Source of the DNA: Ilumatobacteraceae bacterium
GTDB taxonomy: Bacteria > Actinomycetota > Acidimicrobiia > Acidimicrobiales > Ilumatobacteraceae
Length of the DNA: 43,378 bases
Assembly (NCBI GenBank): GCA_025358075.1
Contig: JANYKU010000151.1
Location: 1-43,378 of the forward strand
Direction of reading: 5' to 3'
Part shown: one piece after another, positions 16,720-25,428 of the stretch
How positions within the stretch are numbered: the first letter of the stretch is position 1
Layout: each line of letters starts with the position of its first letter
Position numbers and translations under genes: made by a program
The notes under the pieces: model-generated
What the model was told of the DNA's origin: nothing
The model's input: the letters and a program-made list of their open reading frames with translations, nothing else
The model's database searches: none

Positions 16720-18219
16720 GTGACGAACGATTGCGTCCTGGCCATAGATCTGGGTACCGGCGGCCCGAAGGTGGCGATCGTCGCCGCCGACGGAACGACC
16801 GTCGCGTGGTCGAGTCGGCCGGTCACAACCCGGTTCCTCGACGGTGGCGGCGCCGAGCAGGATCCTCGCGAGATGTGGGCAGCGATCGTCGCCGCCACCC
16901 GAGCGACCTTTGCTGCTGCGAGCCCGACGCCGCCGATCGCTGCCGTCACGGTGACGAGCCAGTACATGAGCATCGTCCCGGTCGATGCGAAAGGGATGCC
17001 GACTGGACCGTGCGTGTTGTGGATGGACACCCGCGGCGCGGAGCACAACTTGTCGTTGCTCAACGATGAGTCGTTCGCACTCTTCGTCGAACGTCATGGA
17101 TTGATCCCGCTACCGAGCGGTAACGACGACATCGCCCACATCCATGTTCTGCGAACGTTCCATCCCGACGCCTACGACGCAGCCACCGCTTTCTTGGAAC
17201 CGATGGACTACATCACCGCCAGACTGACGGGTCGCGTGGGCGCAACGCAATCCACGATGTTCGGGCACCTCGTCTGCGACAACCGCGTGTGGGGGCTCAC
17301 GGAGTACGACCCAACGCTGGTCGCGGCAACCGGTCTGGATCCCGACAGGCTTCCACCCCTGCTGCCGATGAACGGGATCGTCGGTCCGCTCACGACTGCC
17401 GCCGCCAACGAGTTGGGGATTGCCGCAGGGATCCCGGTGACCTCGGGAACCATCGACTCGATCACGTCGGCAATCGGGTCCGGTGCGTTGACCGCCGACG
17501 ATGCCTCGGTGATCATCGGCACGACGTCGGTGCTGGTCAGCCACATCAGCGAGCACCGTGGCGATCTGTTCGCCGGGATCTTCGCCGTGCCGAGCCCGTT
17601 GACCGGGATGTACTACGTGATGGCCGAGAACGGCGTCGGTGGTCGAGCGCTGGAGTGGGCGATGCGCCTGTTCGGGTACGGCGATGACTTCGCCACGGCG
17701 ACGGCCGACGCCGGGACGATCGACGTCGGTGCAGACGGTGTGCACTTCCTGCCGTGGTTGCTCGGCTCGATCGCGCCGAGTCCCAACGATGACATCCGCG
17801 CTGCGTTCGCCGGGCTGTCACTTCGGCACGACCGCCGTCATCTCGTTCGCGCTGTGATGGAAGGCGTCGCCGTCAATCTTGCTTGGTTGCAGCCCGCTGT
17901 CGAGTCGTTCGTCGGCCGCGAATTCGCGCTGGTGCGGTTCGGCGGCGGGGCCGCCCAGAGCGACTTGTGGGCGCAGATCCTTGCCGACGCACTCGATCGC
18001 CCCGTGCATCAACTGGAGAACCCGCGTGTCACCAACGCGCGTGGCGCTGCGTTCCTCGCCTTTGCAACGCTCGGTGTGCTCGCCATCGACGACGTGCCGT
18101 CGCTACTTCGCGTGCGAGCAATCCGCGAACCCAATCCGGCGAACCGTGACGCAATGGACTCGGCACTTCGACGGCTCACCGACTTTCACCGTGCGCTCGT
18201 CAACTTGACCAAGTCGTGA
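16720..18219 (+). CDS. FGGY-family carbohydrate kinase (xylulokinase-like)
   Basis: 499 aa, normal length for the family. The N-terminal phosphate-binding motif AIDLGTGGPKVAIV (8-21), the EQDPREMWAAI segment and the C-terminal adenosine motif FGGGAAQSDLWAQILAD with the VTNARGAAFLA block are those of FGGY sugar kinases, closest in style to XylB-like proteins. It would phosphorylate a pentose or other polyol at the expense of ATP. The substrate cannot be read from the sequence, and no isomerase or sugar transporter adjoins it. Start is GTG at 16720 with a -10-like TAACCT six bases upstream. Confidence 0.87.
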   Translation: MTNDCVLAIDLGTGGPKVAIVAADGTTVAWSSRPVTTRFLDGGGAEQDPREMWAAIVAATRATFAAASPTPPIAAVTVTSQYMSIVPVDAKGMPTGPCVLWMDTRGAEHNLSLLNDESFALFVERHGLIPLPSGNDDIAHIHVLRTFHPDAYDAATAFLEPMDYITARLTGRVGATQSTMFGHLVCDNRVWGLTEYDPTLVAATGLDPDRLPPLLPMNGIVGPLTTAAANELGIAAGIPVTSGTIDSITSAIGSGALTADDASVIIGTTSVLVSHISEHRGDLFAGIFAVPSPLTGMYYVMAENGVGGRALEWAMRLFGYGDDFATATADAGTIDVGADGVHFLPWLLGSIAPSPNDDIRAAFAGLSLRHDRRHLVRAVMEGVAVNLAWLQPAVESFVGREFALVRFGGGAAQSDLWAQILADALDRPVHQLENPRVTNARGAAFLAFATLGVLAIDDVPSLLRVRAIREPNPANRDAMDSALRRLTDFHRALVNLTKS

Positions 18220-18324
18220 TTCATTGTTCGTCGACAATTGAGTCAACTCGCGTGAAGAGCGGACCGATGCCATGGACGGAACGGGCGGGTGCTCGCGAGG
18301 GTGCCTCGTAAGCGAAGGACGGAC

Positions 18325-19656
18325 ATGACAACTCGGGTTGTGTGGTTGGCGATGGCGGCCGCGGCCGTCGCATTGGTCGTCGGGTTCGAGACCGGGCAGG
18401 CATCTGCCGCGGTCAATCGAGCGCCGGTTGTGAGCAGTGGATCCATGACCGTTCGGTACGACGAGATCTACTCGATCCACTTCACTGCGTCGGATCCTGA
18501 CGGCGACCCGTTGACGGTCGTGACGCAGCCGACCAACGTGGATTGGCTCAGCTGCGACGGCGGCCCCGCCACCGGCTTCACCTGTGACTATTCATCGAGC
18601 CGGTACTACGACCCGGCGCCGCTGCCGACGGCCGCATTTCAGCGCACGGTCAGCTACACCGTCTCCGATGGGATCACGACATCGACCGGCGTGTGGACCG
18701 TGACGGTGCTGCCACCACCGACCATGCAGATCACCGGGAACCCCACCGTGACCGAAGGCGGCGACGCTGTCGTCAAGCTCGAGCTGTCGTCGAACCTCTA
18801 TGGCTCGTTGATGGTGCTCGCACACACTGCTCAGGTGGGTGCTAGTGACCCGGCGGTGCCCATCGATCTCATGATCCCGGTCGCCGACGGGCAGACGACT
18901 GCGGACGTGCACATCCCGATCGCCGATGACTCGATCAATGGGCCGACCAGACACTTCTCGGTGGTCGTGGACCAGGTCGACGCAATTCCGTATCGGTTCA
19001 TCCCTGGCGGCAACCTGGTGACGGTGCTCGACAACGACGGATCGCCTCCGTCCGACACGACACCACCCGTCGTCGGTACGCATCGCAACATGATCGTCGA
19101 GCGCGGCGACAAGATCGCTCCTCCGGTCTTCTTCTCGCCTCCATCGGCCACCGACGACGTCGACGGAGTGGTGCCGGTGGTGTGCGTGCCGGGATCGATG
19201 TCGGTGATGCCGATCGGTCGAACGAGCGTGTCGTGCTCGGCCACCGACAGGGCCGGCAACATGGCGACGAGCTCGTTCGATGTGACGGTGCGCAGGCCGA
19301 CGTCGGCCGGGGCGGCACGAGTGATCGGTGGTTTCGACGAAGACGAATGCGCCGCGCCGGGTCAGGTCGTCTGGGTCGAAGCCGAGGGCTTCACACCGAG
19401 AGCGACGGTGACGATCCAACTCCAAGCATCGGATCAGCAGATGATTCCGCTGCAGACCGCCCAGGCGGATCGCAGGGGTCGCGTCCACCAGATCTTCACC
19501 ATGCCGACTGCCGCCACGGGAGACTCCGACGTGGTGGTGACGGGAGCAGCAGGCCCCAACGACCTGGTGCGGATGCTGCCGCTACGAGTGGCCCGCGGGC
19601 ATCACCATCACGGCGGGGAGTTGGTGGCCTTCCTACGCCATCGCGAATGCGACTGA
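18325..19656 (+). CDS. Secreted HYR-domain protein
   Basis: 443 aa exported protein. A signal peptide is clear: MTTRV, a hydrophobic core, and likely cleavage after QASA near residue 28. The mature part begins with a cadherin/Ig-like domain (FTASDPDGDPLTV), then a Calx-beta-like segment (NPTVTEGGDAVVKLELS), then a HYR domain (SATDDVDGVVPVVC ... GRTSVSCSATDRAGN). A further beta-rich domain ends with a GHHHHGG stretch. No membrane anchor or LPxTG is present, so it may be released or bound non-covalently. The ATG at 18325 is chosen for SD GAAGGA at 18314-18319. Ligand and role unknown. Confidence 0.75.
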   Translation: MTTRVVWLAMAAAAVALVVGFETGQASAAVNRAPVVSSGSMTVRYDEIYSIHFTASDPDGDPLTVVTQPTNVDWLSCDGGPATGFTCDYSSSRYYDPAPLPTAAFQRTVSYTVSDGITTSTGVWTVTVLPPPTMQITGNPTVTEGGDAVVKLELSSNLYGSLMVLAHTAQVGASDPAVPIDLMIPVADGQTTADVHIPIADDSINGPTRHFSVVVDQVDAIPYRFIPGGNLVTVLDNDGSPPSDTTPPVVGTHRNMIVERGDKIAPPVFFSPPSATDDVDGVVPVVCVPGSMSVMPIGRTSVSCSATDRAGNMATSSFDVTVRRPTSAGAARVIGGFDEDECAAPGQVVWVEAEGFTPRATVTIQLQASDQQMIPLQTAQADRRGRVHQIFTMPTAATGDSDVVVTGAAGPNDLVRMLPLRVARGHHHHGGELVAFLRHRECD

Positions 19657-19677
19657 CACGACCAAGGACCCCGTTGA

Positions 19678-19683
19678 TAGGTT
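19678..19683 (+). promoter_or_regulatory. -10 element of the S1P-lyase-like gene (leaderless)
   Basis: TAGGTT (TANNNT) ends six bases before the ATG at 19690, with no SD in the gap. A CTGACA at 19653-19658 could be a -35, spaced 19 bases. Suggests a leaderless mRNA. Confidence 0.45.
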
Positions 19684-19689
19684 GCGGCG

Positions 19690-21057
19690 ATGGGGCTCTA
19701 TCCGTACGTCGATCGTTACCAAGTCGAGCGCAGTCTTCCGCAAGCCGGTCGCGACCGCGACGAGATACTCGAAGAGATCCGGGCCATGTCGACGATCGAG
19801 GACGCCCTCGCTGACGAGGGGAAGATCAGTGGTTCGATCTATTCGGGCGATCACCAGCACTATGCGTTCCTGAACGAGGTGTTCGGCTACTACAGCCATG
19901 CCAACGTGTTGCAGCGCGATGTGTATCCGAGTGCAACTCGGTTCGAGGGCGAGATCATCGCCATGACTGCGGGTCTGCTTCATGCGCCCGAGCCGTGTGG
20001 CGTGGTCACCAGTGGCGGCACGGAGAGTCTGATGAACCCGATGCTCGTGTACCGCGAGTGGGGCCGCGAGCGTGGGATCACCAACCCCAACGTCGTGCTC
20101 CCGGTCACTGCACATCCGGCGCTCGACAAGGGTGCCCACTACTTCGGAATCGAGTTGCGCAAGGCAACCGTCACCGATCAATTCGTCGCCGACATGACTT
20201 CGGTTCGTTCACTCGTCGACGCCAACACGGTTGCACTCGTCGGCTCTGCGGGCACGTACCCGCATGGGCTGATCGATCCGATCGATTCGCTGTCGACGCT
20301 CGCTGTCGAACGGGGAATCAACCTGCACGTCGACGGTTGCCTCGGTGGGTTCATCCTGTGCTGGGGAGAGGCGCTCGCACATCCCGTGCCCGTGTTCGAC
20401 TTCCGGCTGCCCGGGGTCACCTCGATCAGCGCGGACACGCACAAGTACGGGTTTGCCCTCAAGGGTTCCAGCGTGCTGCTCTACCGCTCGCCGGAACTGC
20501 GTCGCCATCAGTACTTCATGGCTCCTGACTGGCCGGGCGGGCTGTACACCTCACCGGGCATGAGTGGTTCGCGCTCCGGCGGGATCATCGCGGCAACATG
20601 GGCCGCGATGGTGTCGCTCGGCCGCGAGGGCTACCTGCGAATCGCCGCCGACATCTTCCGCACGGCGGCCGAACTGCGCGGCATCATCGGCCGCCACCCT
20701 GAGCTGGAGGTGATCGGCGATCCCTTCTTCAACGTTGCCTTCCGGGCGTCGGCGACCGACGCGGTCGACATCTTCCATGTCAACGACTACCTGGTGCAGC
20801 ACGGCTGGCGGATGAACGGCCTGCAGAACCCGCCGGCGATCCACTTCTGCATCACCAGGCCGAACACCGCGCCGGGCGTGATGGAACGCTTTGCCGAAGT
20901 CCTCCACGCTGCGGTCGGCTACGCCCGCGAGCGGGCGGGCACCCCGCCGAAGTCGGGGGCGGCATACGGGGCGGGTGGCACCAGCGTTCCCCGTGAGATG
21001 GTGCAGGCAGGGATGTCCGGCTGGCTCGACGCCACCCAATCCCTTCCCCCTGCCTGA
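19690..21057 (+). CDS. Sphingosine-1-phosphate lyase-like PLP-dependent enzyme
   Basis: 455 aa group II decarboxylase-fold enzyme. Strong likeness to sphingosine-1-phosphate lyase: SGSIYSG at 48, the HANVLQRDVYPSATRFEGE block, VTSGGTESLM (PLP phosphate site), HVDGCLGGF, and SADTHKYGFALKGSS with PLP-binding Lys252, followed by the WPGGLYTSPGMSGSRSGG block. The eukaryotic membrane anchor is absent, as in bacterial homologues. The family cleaves phosphorylated sphingoid bases into phosphoethanolamine and a fatty aldehyde; other bacterial relatives may act on different phospho-amino alcohols or amino acids. It ends 43 bases before nuoA of the second complex I operon, same strand. Confidence 0.82.
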   Translation: MGLYPYVDRYQVERSLPQAGRDRDEILEEIRAMSTIEDALADEGKISGSIYSGDHQHYAFLNEVFGYYSHANVLQRDVYPSATRFEGEIIAMTAGLLHAPEPCGVVTSGGTESLMNPMLVYREWGRERGITNPNVVLPVTAHPALDKGAHYFGIELRKATVTDQFVADMTSVRSLVDANTVALVGSAGTYPHGLIDPIDSLSTLAVERGINLHVDGCLGGFILCWGEALAHPVPVFDFRLPGVTSISADTHKYGFALKGSSVLLYRSPELRRHQYFMAPDWPGGLYTSPGMSGSRSGGIIAATWAAMVSLGREGYLRIAADIFRTAAELRGIIGRHPELEVIGDPFFNVAFRASATDAVDIFHVNDYLVQHGWRMNGLQNPPAIHFCITRPNTAPGVMERFAEVLHAAVGYARERAGTPPKSGAAYGAGGTSVPREMVQAGMSGWLDATQSLPPA

Positions 21058-21086
21058 CCATTTGTCGGGCGATTCACGCCGCGTAG

Positions 21087-21092
21087 TAGCGT
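21087..21092 (+). promoter_or_regulatory. Candidate promoter of the second nuo operon
   Basis: TAGCGT (TANNNT) ends eight bases before the nuoA ATG at 21101; TTGTCG at 21062-21067 is a possible -35 (spacing 19). No SD precedes nuoA, which fits a leaderless or very short leader. Read-through from the upstream lyase gene is also possible because no hairpin is seen in the 43-base gap. Confidence 0.4.
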
Positions 21093-21100
21093 CGGCCGCG

Positions 21101-21466
21101 ATGTCGAACTTCTTGCGCGACTACCTCACTGTCGTCTGGTTCGGAGCGATTGCTCTGTTGCTTGCCGGGATGTTGCTGGGCATTTCGGCGATGGTGCGAC
21201 CCAACAAACCGTCGGTCGAGAAGTTGACGGCGTACGAGAGCGGTGTCGACCCGGTCGGCGACGGCTGGTCGCAGAGCCAGGTGCGGTACTACATCTTTGC
21301 CCTGTTGTTCGTGGTGTTCGATGTCGAAGCGGTGTTCATCTTCCCGTGGGCCACACAGCTCGAGCGCTACGCCAGCTTCGGTCTGGTCGAGATGGGGATC
21401 TTCGTGTTCGTCCTGCTCCTCGGGCTCGTGTACGCGTGGCGCAAGGGCGTGCTTCGTTGGGTATGA
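21101..21466 (+). CDS. nuoA: NADH-quinone oxidoreductase subunit A (complex I, second operon)
   Basis: Three-helix membrane subunit of complex I (121 aa). The conserved acidic helix [15 protein letters not shown] and the loop [21 protein letters not shown] are typical of the family (YESG replaces the common YECG). The ATG at 21101 is chosen because the family's first helix begins right after it; the frame is open further upstream only within the preceding gene. First gene of the second nuo operon; nuoB begins four bases after the stop. Confidence 0.94.
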   Translation: MSNFLRDYLTVVWFGAIALLLAGMLLGISAMVRPNKPSVEKLTAYESGVDPVGDGWSQSQVRYYIFALLFVVFDVEAVFIFPWATQLERYASFGLVEMGIFVFVLLLGLVYAWRKGVLRWV

Positions 21467-21470
21467 GCAC

Positions 21471-22025
21471 ATGGGTTTCGTAGACAAAGGGCGGATGCCC
21501 AAACCTCTCACGTCGCTGTTCAACCTCGGTCGGTCGTACAGCTTGTGGGTGTACCAGTGGGGTTTGGCGTGCTGCGCGATCGAGATGGGTGCGGCCTTCG
21601 GCTCGCCGCGATACGACGTGATGCGTCTCGGCGTCATCCCGCTTCCGGCCAGCCCGCGCCAGGCCGATCTGGTCGTGATCAGCGGCACCGTCACCGACAA
21701 GATGGCTCCGTCGATCAAGCGTCTGTACGAGCAGATGCCCGAGCCCAAGTACGTGATCTCGATGGGTTCGTGCGCCAACTGCGGCGGTCCGTACTGGGAC
21801 AGCTACTCGGTGACCAAGGGCGTCGACCAGATCATCCCGGTCGACGTGTACGTGCCCGGGTGCCCACCCCGGCCCGAGGCCTTGCTCGAGGGAATCGTCC
21901 TGCTGCAGCAACGGATCAAGAACGAAGACATGGGCGCGCGTTGGCGCGGCGAGGGCACCAAGCCGATGATCAAAGACGTGTCGATGCGCGAACCGATCGT
22001 GGTCGGCGGTGGTCGCATTGAGTGA
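21471..22025 (+). CDS. nuoB: NADH-quinone oxidoreductase subunit B (complex I, second operon)
   Basis: Peripheral subunit (184 aa) holding the terminal 4Fe-4S cluster N2 that donates electrons to the acceptor site. Ligands are visible: Cys34-Cys35 (LACCAIEMG), Cys101 (MGSCANCGG) and Cys131 ([10 protein letters not shown]). [12 protein letters not shown] and the [24 protein letters not shown] block are standard. The ATG at 21471 ([13 protein letters not shown]) is taken as start; the frame is open upstream inside nuoA. A cluster N2 with complete ligands means electron delivery to the NuoB/NuoD interface should be intact. Confidence 0.95.
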   Translation: MGFVDKGRMPKPLTSLFNLGRSYSLWVYQWGLACCAIEMGAAFGSPRYDVMRLGVIPLPASPRQADLVVISGTVTDKMAPSIKRLYEQMPEPKYVISMGSCANCGGPYWDSYSVTKGVDQIIPVDVYVPGCPPRPEALLEGIVLLQQRIKNEDMGARWRGEGTKPMIKDVSMREPIVVGGGRIE

Positions 22026-22686
22026 CGTCGGCGCAACCGAAACCCTGGCGCTTCCCGGCGACGGCCTGCGCGAAGGCATCGTTCAACGCCTCCGCGACGT
22101 GCTCGGCGACGACTTGGTCGACAGCTTGGTCAAGCCGGGCGACGACGTGTGGGTGCGCGTGCGGACGAGCGCGTGGCGAGCCGCCGGGCTGGCGTTGCGC
22201 GACGTCATCGGCTGCGAGTACTTCTGCTTCTTGTCGGCGATCGATTGGCTACCGAGCCCGTTCGGTCGTGGCGAGGACGACCCCACCCAACCGGCGCCCT
22301 CGCGTGACGACACCATCCGGCAGGGCTACACCGGCGGTGAAACACGCATGCAGGTGTTCGCCAGGGTCACCAACATCAACGAGCACTTCGGCGTGACCAT
22401 CAAAGCCGACGTTCCCGACGACGATCCCACGGTCGACAGTTGGATTGCCGTGTATGCCGGCGCCAACTGGCACGAGCGCGAGGCGCACGAGATGTTCGGC
22501 ATCGGGTTCGCCGGTCACAACGACCTCCGCAACATGTATCTGCCGATGGAGTTCGAAGGCCATCCGCTCCGCAAGGATTTTCCGCTGTTGGCCCGCATCG
22601 TCAAGCCGTGGCCGGGCATCGTCGACGTCGAACCGCTGCCGGGTGGCGACGACGAAGAAGAAGAAGAAACAGCGCCAACGACATGA
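22009..22686 (+). CDS. nuoC: NADH-quinone oxidoreductase subunit C (complex I, second operon)
   Basis: Hydrophilic 30-kDa-type subunit (225 aa) of the complex I peripheral arm, not fused to NuoD. The family signature [19 protein letters not shown] (about residues 153-171) and HPLRKDFPL are present. The start is GTG 22009, overlapping nuoB by 17 bases, or TTG 22018, which has GGTGG (22008-22012) at good SD distance. The C terminus ends in an acidic tail ([12 protein letters not shown]). The stop overlaps the nuoD ATG by four bases (ATGA). Confidence 0.93.
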   Translation: MVALSDVGATETLALPGDGLREGIVQRLRDVLGDDLVDSLVKPGDDVWVRVRTSAWRAAGLALRDVIGCEYFCFLSAIDWLPSPFGRGEDDPTQPAPSRDDTIRQGYTGGETRMQVFARVTNINEHFGVTIKADVPDDDPTVDSWIAVYAGANWHEREAHEMFGIGFAGHNDLRNMYLPMEFEGHPLRKDFPLLARIVKPWPGIVDVEPLPGGDDEEEEETAPTT

Positions 22687-23855
22687 CCGACCTCGCCGAT
22701 CGTCAGAAGCTCAGCTACATCGCCGCGCAAGCCGCCGATGCCCGCCTCAACGTCGAGCTGGAAACCGAGGGCATGACCCTCAACATCGGTCCGCAGCATC
22801 CGGCAACTCATGGCACGCTGCGCATCATCGTGCGGCTCGACGGCGAGCAGGTCGTGTGGGCCGAACCCAGTGCTGGGTACATGCACCGCGGCTACGAGAA
22901 GCTCACCGAAGTCCGCACGTTCCCGCAAGTCACGACGCTGATCAACCGCATCGACTGGCTCGGCAGCTTCGCCAACGAGGTGCCCTTCATCCTCGCCGCC
23001 GAGAAGCTCATGCAGATCGAGGCTCCGCCTCGCGCCCAGTGGATCCGCACGATCCTGTTCGAGCTCAGCCGCATCGCCAACGTCGGGCTGTTCCTCGGTG
23101 ATCTCGGTGTGCAGCTCGGGGCCATCACTCCGGTGTTCTTCGCGTTCCGCGACCGCGAGTACGTGCTCAACCTGATCGAGGCGGCCACCGGTGGGCGGTT
23201 CCATCCCAACTTCGACCGCATCGGCGGTCTGAAAGACGACCTTCCTGCCGGCTGGATCACCGAGACCAAGCAGGTCATGAAGAAGCTGCGCACGTTCTGC
23301 GACGAGATGGACGACCTGCTGTTCGGCAACGTGATCTTCCAGAACCGTCTGCGGGGGATCGGCGTGATCCCCGCCGACGTCGCCAAGCAGTACGGGCTGA
23401 GCGGCGCCAACGCGCGCGCCAGCGGCATCGACTGGGACCTACGCCGCGACCAGAAGCTGCCGATGGCGTGGGACAAGGTCGACTGGAAGGTCTGGACCCA
23501 TCCCGATGGCGACTGCTACGCCCGCTGCTGGGTGCGCCTGCAAGAGACCCGCGAGGCCACCAAGATCGTCGATCAACTGCTCGACGGCATTCCCAGCGGG
23601 CCGGTCATGGCCAAGGTGCCGCGCATCATCAAGGTGCCTGAGGGCGAGGCGTGGGTCAGCACCGAGAACCCGCTCGGCGAGATGGGCTACTACGTCATCA
23701 GCAAGGGCGACCTGGGCCCGTTCCGCGTCAAGATCCGCTCGGCCAGCTTCAACAACGTCTCGATCGTTCCGTGGGTGCTGCGCGGTGTGTACGTGCCCGA
23801 CGTGATCTCGATCCTCGCCTCGCTCTACTTCATCCTTGGGGACATCGACAGGTGA
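22683..23855 (+). CDS. nuoD: NADH-quinone oxidoreductase subunit D (complex I, second operon), altered quinone site
   Basis: 49-kDa-type subunit (390 aa) that forms the quinone-binding cavity with NuoB and NuoH. The backbone is a good family match: IGPQHPATHG, MHRGYEKL, APPRAQWIR, FRDREYV, RASGIDWDLR and C-terminal ILGDIDR. His43, which bonds the quinone headgroup in known complexes, is kept. The Tyr that bonds the other side (bovine Tyr108, Thermus Tyr87) is Trp92 here, and the Asp paired with the His (bovine Asp160) is Gln144. Arg69 (bovine Arg85, methylated by NDUFAF7) and Arg89 near cluster N2 are conserved. ATG overlaps nuoC; the stop overlaps nuoH directly, leaving no room for nuoE, F or G. 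Confidence 0.95.
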   Translation: MTDLADRQKLSYIAAQAADARLNVELETEGMTLNIGPQHPATHGTLRIIVRLDGEQVVWAEPSAGYMHRGYEKLTEVRTFPQVTTLINRIDWLGSFANEVPFILAAEKLMQIEAPPRAQWIRTILFELSRIANVGLFLGDLGVQLGAITPVFFAFRDREYVLNLIEAATGGRFHPNFDRIGGLKDDLPAGWITETKQVMKKLRTFCDEMDDLLFGNVIFQNRLRGIGVIPADVAKQYGLSGANARASGIDWDLRRDQKLPMAWDKVDWKVWTHPDGDCYARCWVRLQETREATKIVDQLLDGIPSGPVMAKVPRIIKVPEGEAWVSTENPLGEMGYYVISKGDLGPFRVKIRSASFNNVSIVPWVLRGVYVPDVISILASLYFILGDIDR

Positions 23856-24901
23856 TGTTTGCAGTAGATCTTCCGTACTGGGCGCAATCGTTGTTGCGCG
23901 TCCTGGGTGGCACGGTTGCCGTGCTGCTGCCGGCAGGCACCATCGTCTACCTGTTCCTGTTCAAGATGATGAGCTTCATGCAGAGCCGTCTCGGGCCGAT
24001 GGAGGCAGGTCCCTACGGGTCGATGCAGCTGTTCGCCGAGGTCGGTAAGTGGCTGCAGAAAGAAGACATCCAGCCGGCCAAGGCCGACAAGCGAATCTTC
24101 AAGATGGCCCCGCTGATCGTCTTGGTCAGCACCTTCCTGCTCGTCGCTGTGGTGCCGTTCGGACCCGATGCGTACTTCACCAACTTCGACGCCGGCGTCT
24201 TCTACATGTTGGCGGTCAGCAGCATCAGCACGCTCGGCATCCTGATCGCCGGCTGGTCGAGCGCCAACAAGTACTCGTTGCTCGGGGGTCTGCGCGCTGC
24301 CGGCCAGTTGATCGCCTACGAGCTCCCCATGGTGCTGGCGGTGCTCGGCGTCGTGATCCAGGCCGAGACGATGAACATGCAAACCATCGTCCTGCGCCAG
24401 AACGCCGGCGCGATGTTCGGCTGGAACGGCCTCGGCAACCCTTACATCCTCACCCAGTTCGTCGGCTTCGTCATCTTCATGATCGCCGTGCAGGCCGAGC
24501 TCACCCAAGCGCCGTTCGACATGCCGATCGCCGAGTCCGAGCTCGTGTCGGGCTACATGACCGAGTACTCCGGCTTCCGGTTCCTGATCTTCTTCATCGC
24601 CGAGTTCGCCACGGCAGGCGTCTTCGCCTTGATCGCCAGCGTGCTGTTCCTCGGCGGCTGGGGTGTGCCGTTCAGCTGGTTCGGGTGGCACGGGGTCAAC
24701 GACGTCGCCAACTGGATGAACATCGCCGGGCCACTGATCATGTTCACCAAGATGATGGTGCTGACCTTCCTGATGATGTGGGTCCGGTTCAGCTACCCGC
24801 GGTTCCGTGAGGATCAGTTGCAGCGTTTCGCGTGGAAGGTGCTCATCCCGGTCGCCCTCCTCAACATCATGGTCACCGCTGTCTTGAAGGTGGTGTTCTG
24901 A
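23855..24901 (+). CDS. nuoH: NADH-quinone oxidoreductase subunit H (complex I, second operon), divergent
   Basis: Quinone-channel membrane subunit (348 aa). Family recognition is clear from LIAGWSSANKYSLLGGLRAAGQ, SELVSGYMTEYSGFRF and a normal helix pattern. It departs from canonical NuoH: the first-helix ER/ERK motif is replaced by LFKMM, GPNRVGP is GPMEAGP, the loop usually written NR-PFDLPEAE is TQAPFDMPIAE, so Arg is Gln218 and a conserved Glu is Ile225. These residues line the quinone entrance and the acidic funnel towards the proton channels. ATG 23855 overlaps the nuoD stop (TGATG); GTG 23852 is an alternative. The stop overlaps nuoI by one base. Confidence 0.94.
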   Translation: MFAVDLPYWAQSLLRVLGGTVAVLLPAGTIVYLFLFKMMSFMQSRLGPMEAGPYGSMQLFAEVGKWLQKEDIQPAKADKRIFKMAPLIVLVSTFLLVAVVPFGPDAYFTNFDAGVFYMLAVSSISTLGILIAGWSSANKYSLLGGLRAAGQLIAYELPMVLAVLGVVIQAETMNMQTIVLRQNAGAMFGWNGLGNPYILTQFVGFVIFMIAVQAELTQAPFDMPIAESELVSGYMTEYSGFRFLIFFIAEFATAGVFALIASVLFLGGWGVPFSWFGWHGVNDVANWMNIAGPLIMFTKMMVLTFLMMWVRFSYPRFREDQLQRFAWKVLIPVALLNIMVTAVLKVVF

Positions 24902-25428
24902 TGGCCGGTAAGTCGCAGGTACCAGGTCTGGTGAAGGGGCTCGGCGTAGGGCTCGGTGTCACGCTGAAGACGCTCGGTCACACCATGAAGCCGAAGAAGC
25001 TCGGTGGTGGTGCCAACACCGTTCAGTACCCGCACGAGAAGGAGGCACCGCCGATCCGTTCGCGCGGTGTGATCGCCCTTCGCGAAGACAACTGCACGTC
25101 GTGCATGCTGTGCTCGCGTAGCTGCCCCGACTGGTGCATCTACATCGAGGCGCACAAGACGCTCGCCGCACCGCGCCGTGCCGGCGGCGCACCTCGCAAG
25201 GTCAACATCGTCGATCGCTTCGACATCGACTATGCGCTGTGCATGTATTGCGGGATCTGCGTCGAGGTGTGCCCCTTCGACGCCCTGTTCTGGAGTCCCG
25301 AGTACGAGTACAGCGAACCGAAGATCGCCGACTTGTTGCACGACAAGACCAAGCTCGGCGAATGGATGGAGACCGTTCCTGAGGCGCCCGAACTGGAAGC
25401 CGGCGCCGACAAGAAGGGGAAGAAGTGA
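24901..25428 (+). CDS. nuoI: NADH-quinone oxidoreductase subunit I (complex I, second operon)
   Basis: Ferredoxin-like subunit (175 aa) with two 4Fe-4S sites: CTSCMLCSRSCPDWC (about residues 66-80) and CMYCGICVEVCPFDA (about 115-129). It has a longer basic N-terminal segment than many NuoI proteins and ends with a charged KKGKK tail. With NuoE, F and G missing from this locus, NuoI is the likely entry point for electrons, as proposed for other 11-subunit complexes such as Fpo or cyanobacterial NDH-1, which accept from F420 or ferredoxin systems. The ATG overlaps nuoH and the stop overlaps nuoJ. Confidence 0.94.
   Translation: MAGKSQVPGLVKGLGVGLGVTLKTLGHTMKPKKLGGGANTVQYPHEKEAPPIRSRGVIALREDNCTSCMLCSRSCPDWCIYIEAHKTLAAPRRAGGAPRKVNIVDRFDIDYALCMYCGICVEVCPFDALFWSPEYEYSEPKIADLLHDKTKLGEWMETVPEAPELEAGADKKGKK

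Noticed and set aside
18220..18250. Terminator after the FGGY kinase (ATTGT/ACAAT around 18224-18239)
   Set aside because: Only a five-base-pair AT-rich stem; too weak to call.
23800..23900. Possible remnants of nuoE, nuoF or nuoG between nuoD and nuoH
   Set aside because: The two genes overlap by one base, and no FMN, NADH or 2Fe-2S motif is seen in other frames nearby.
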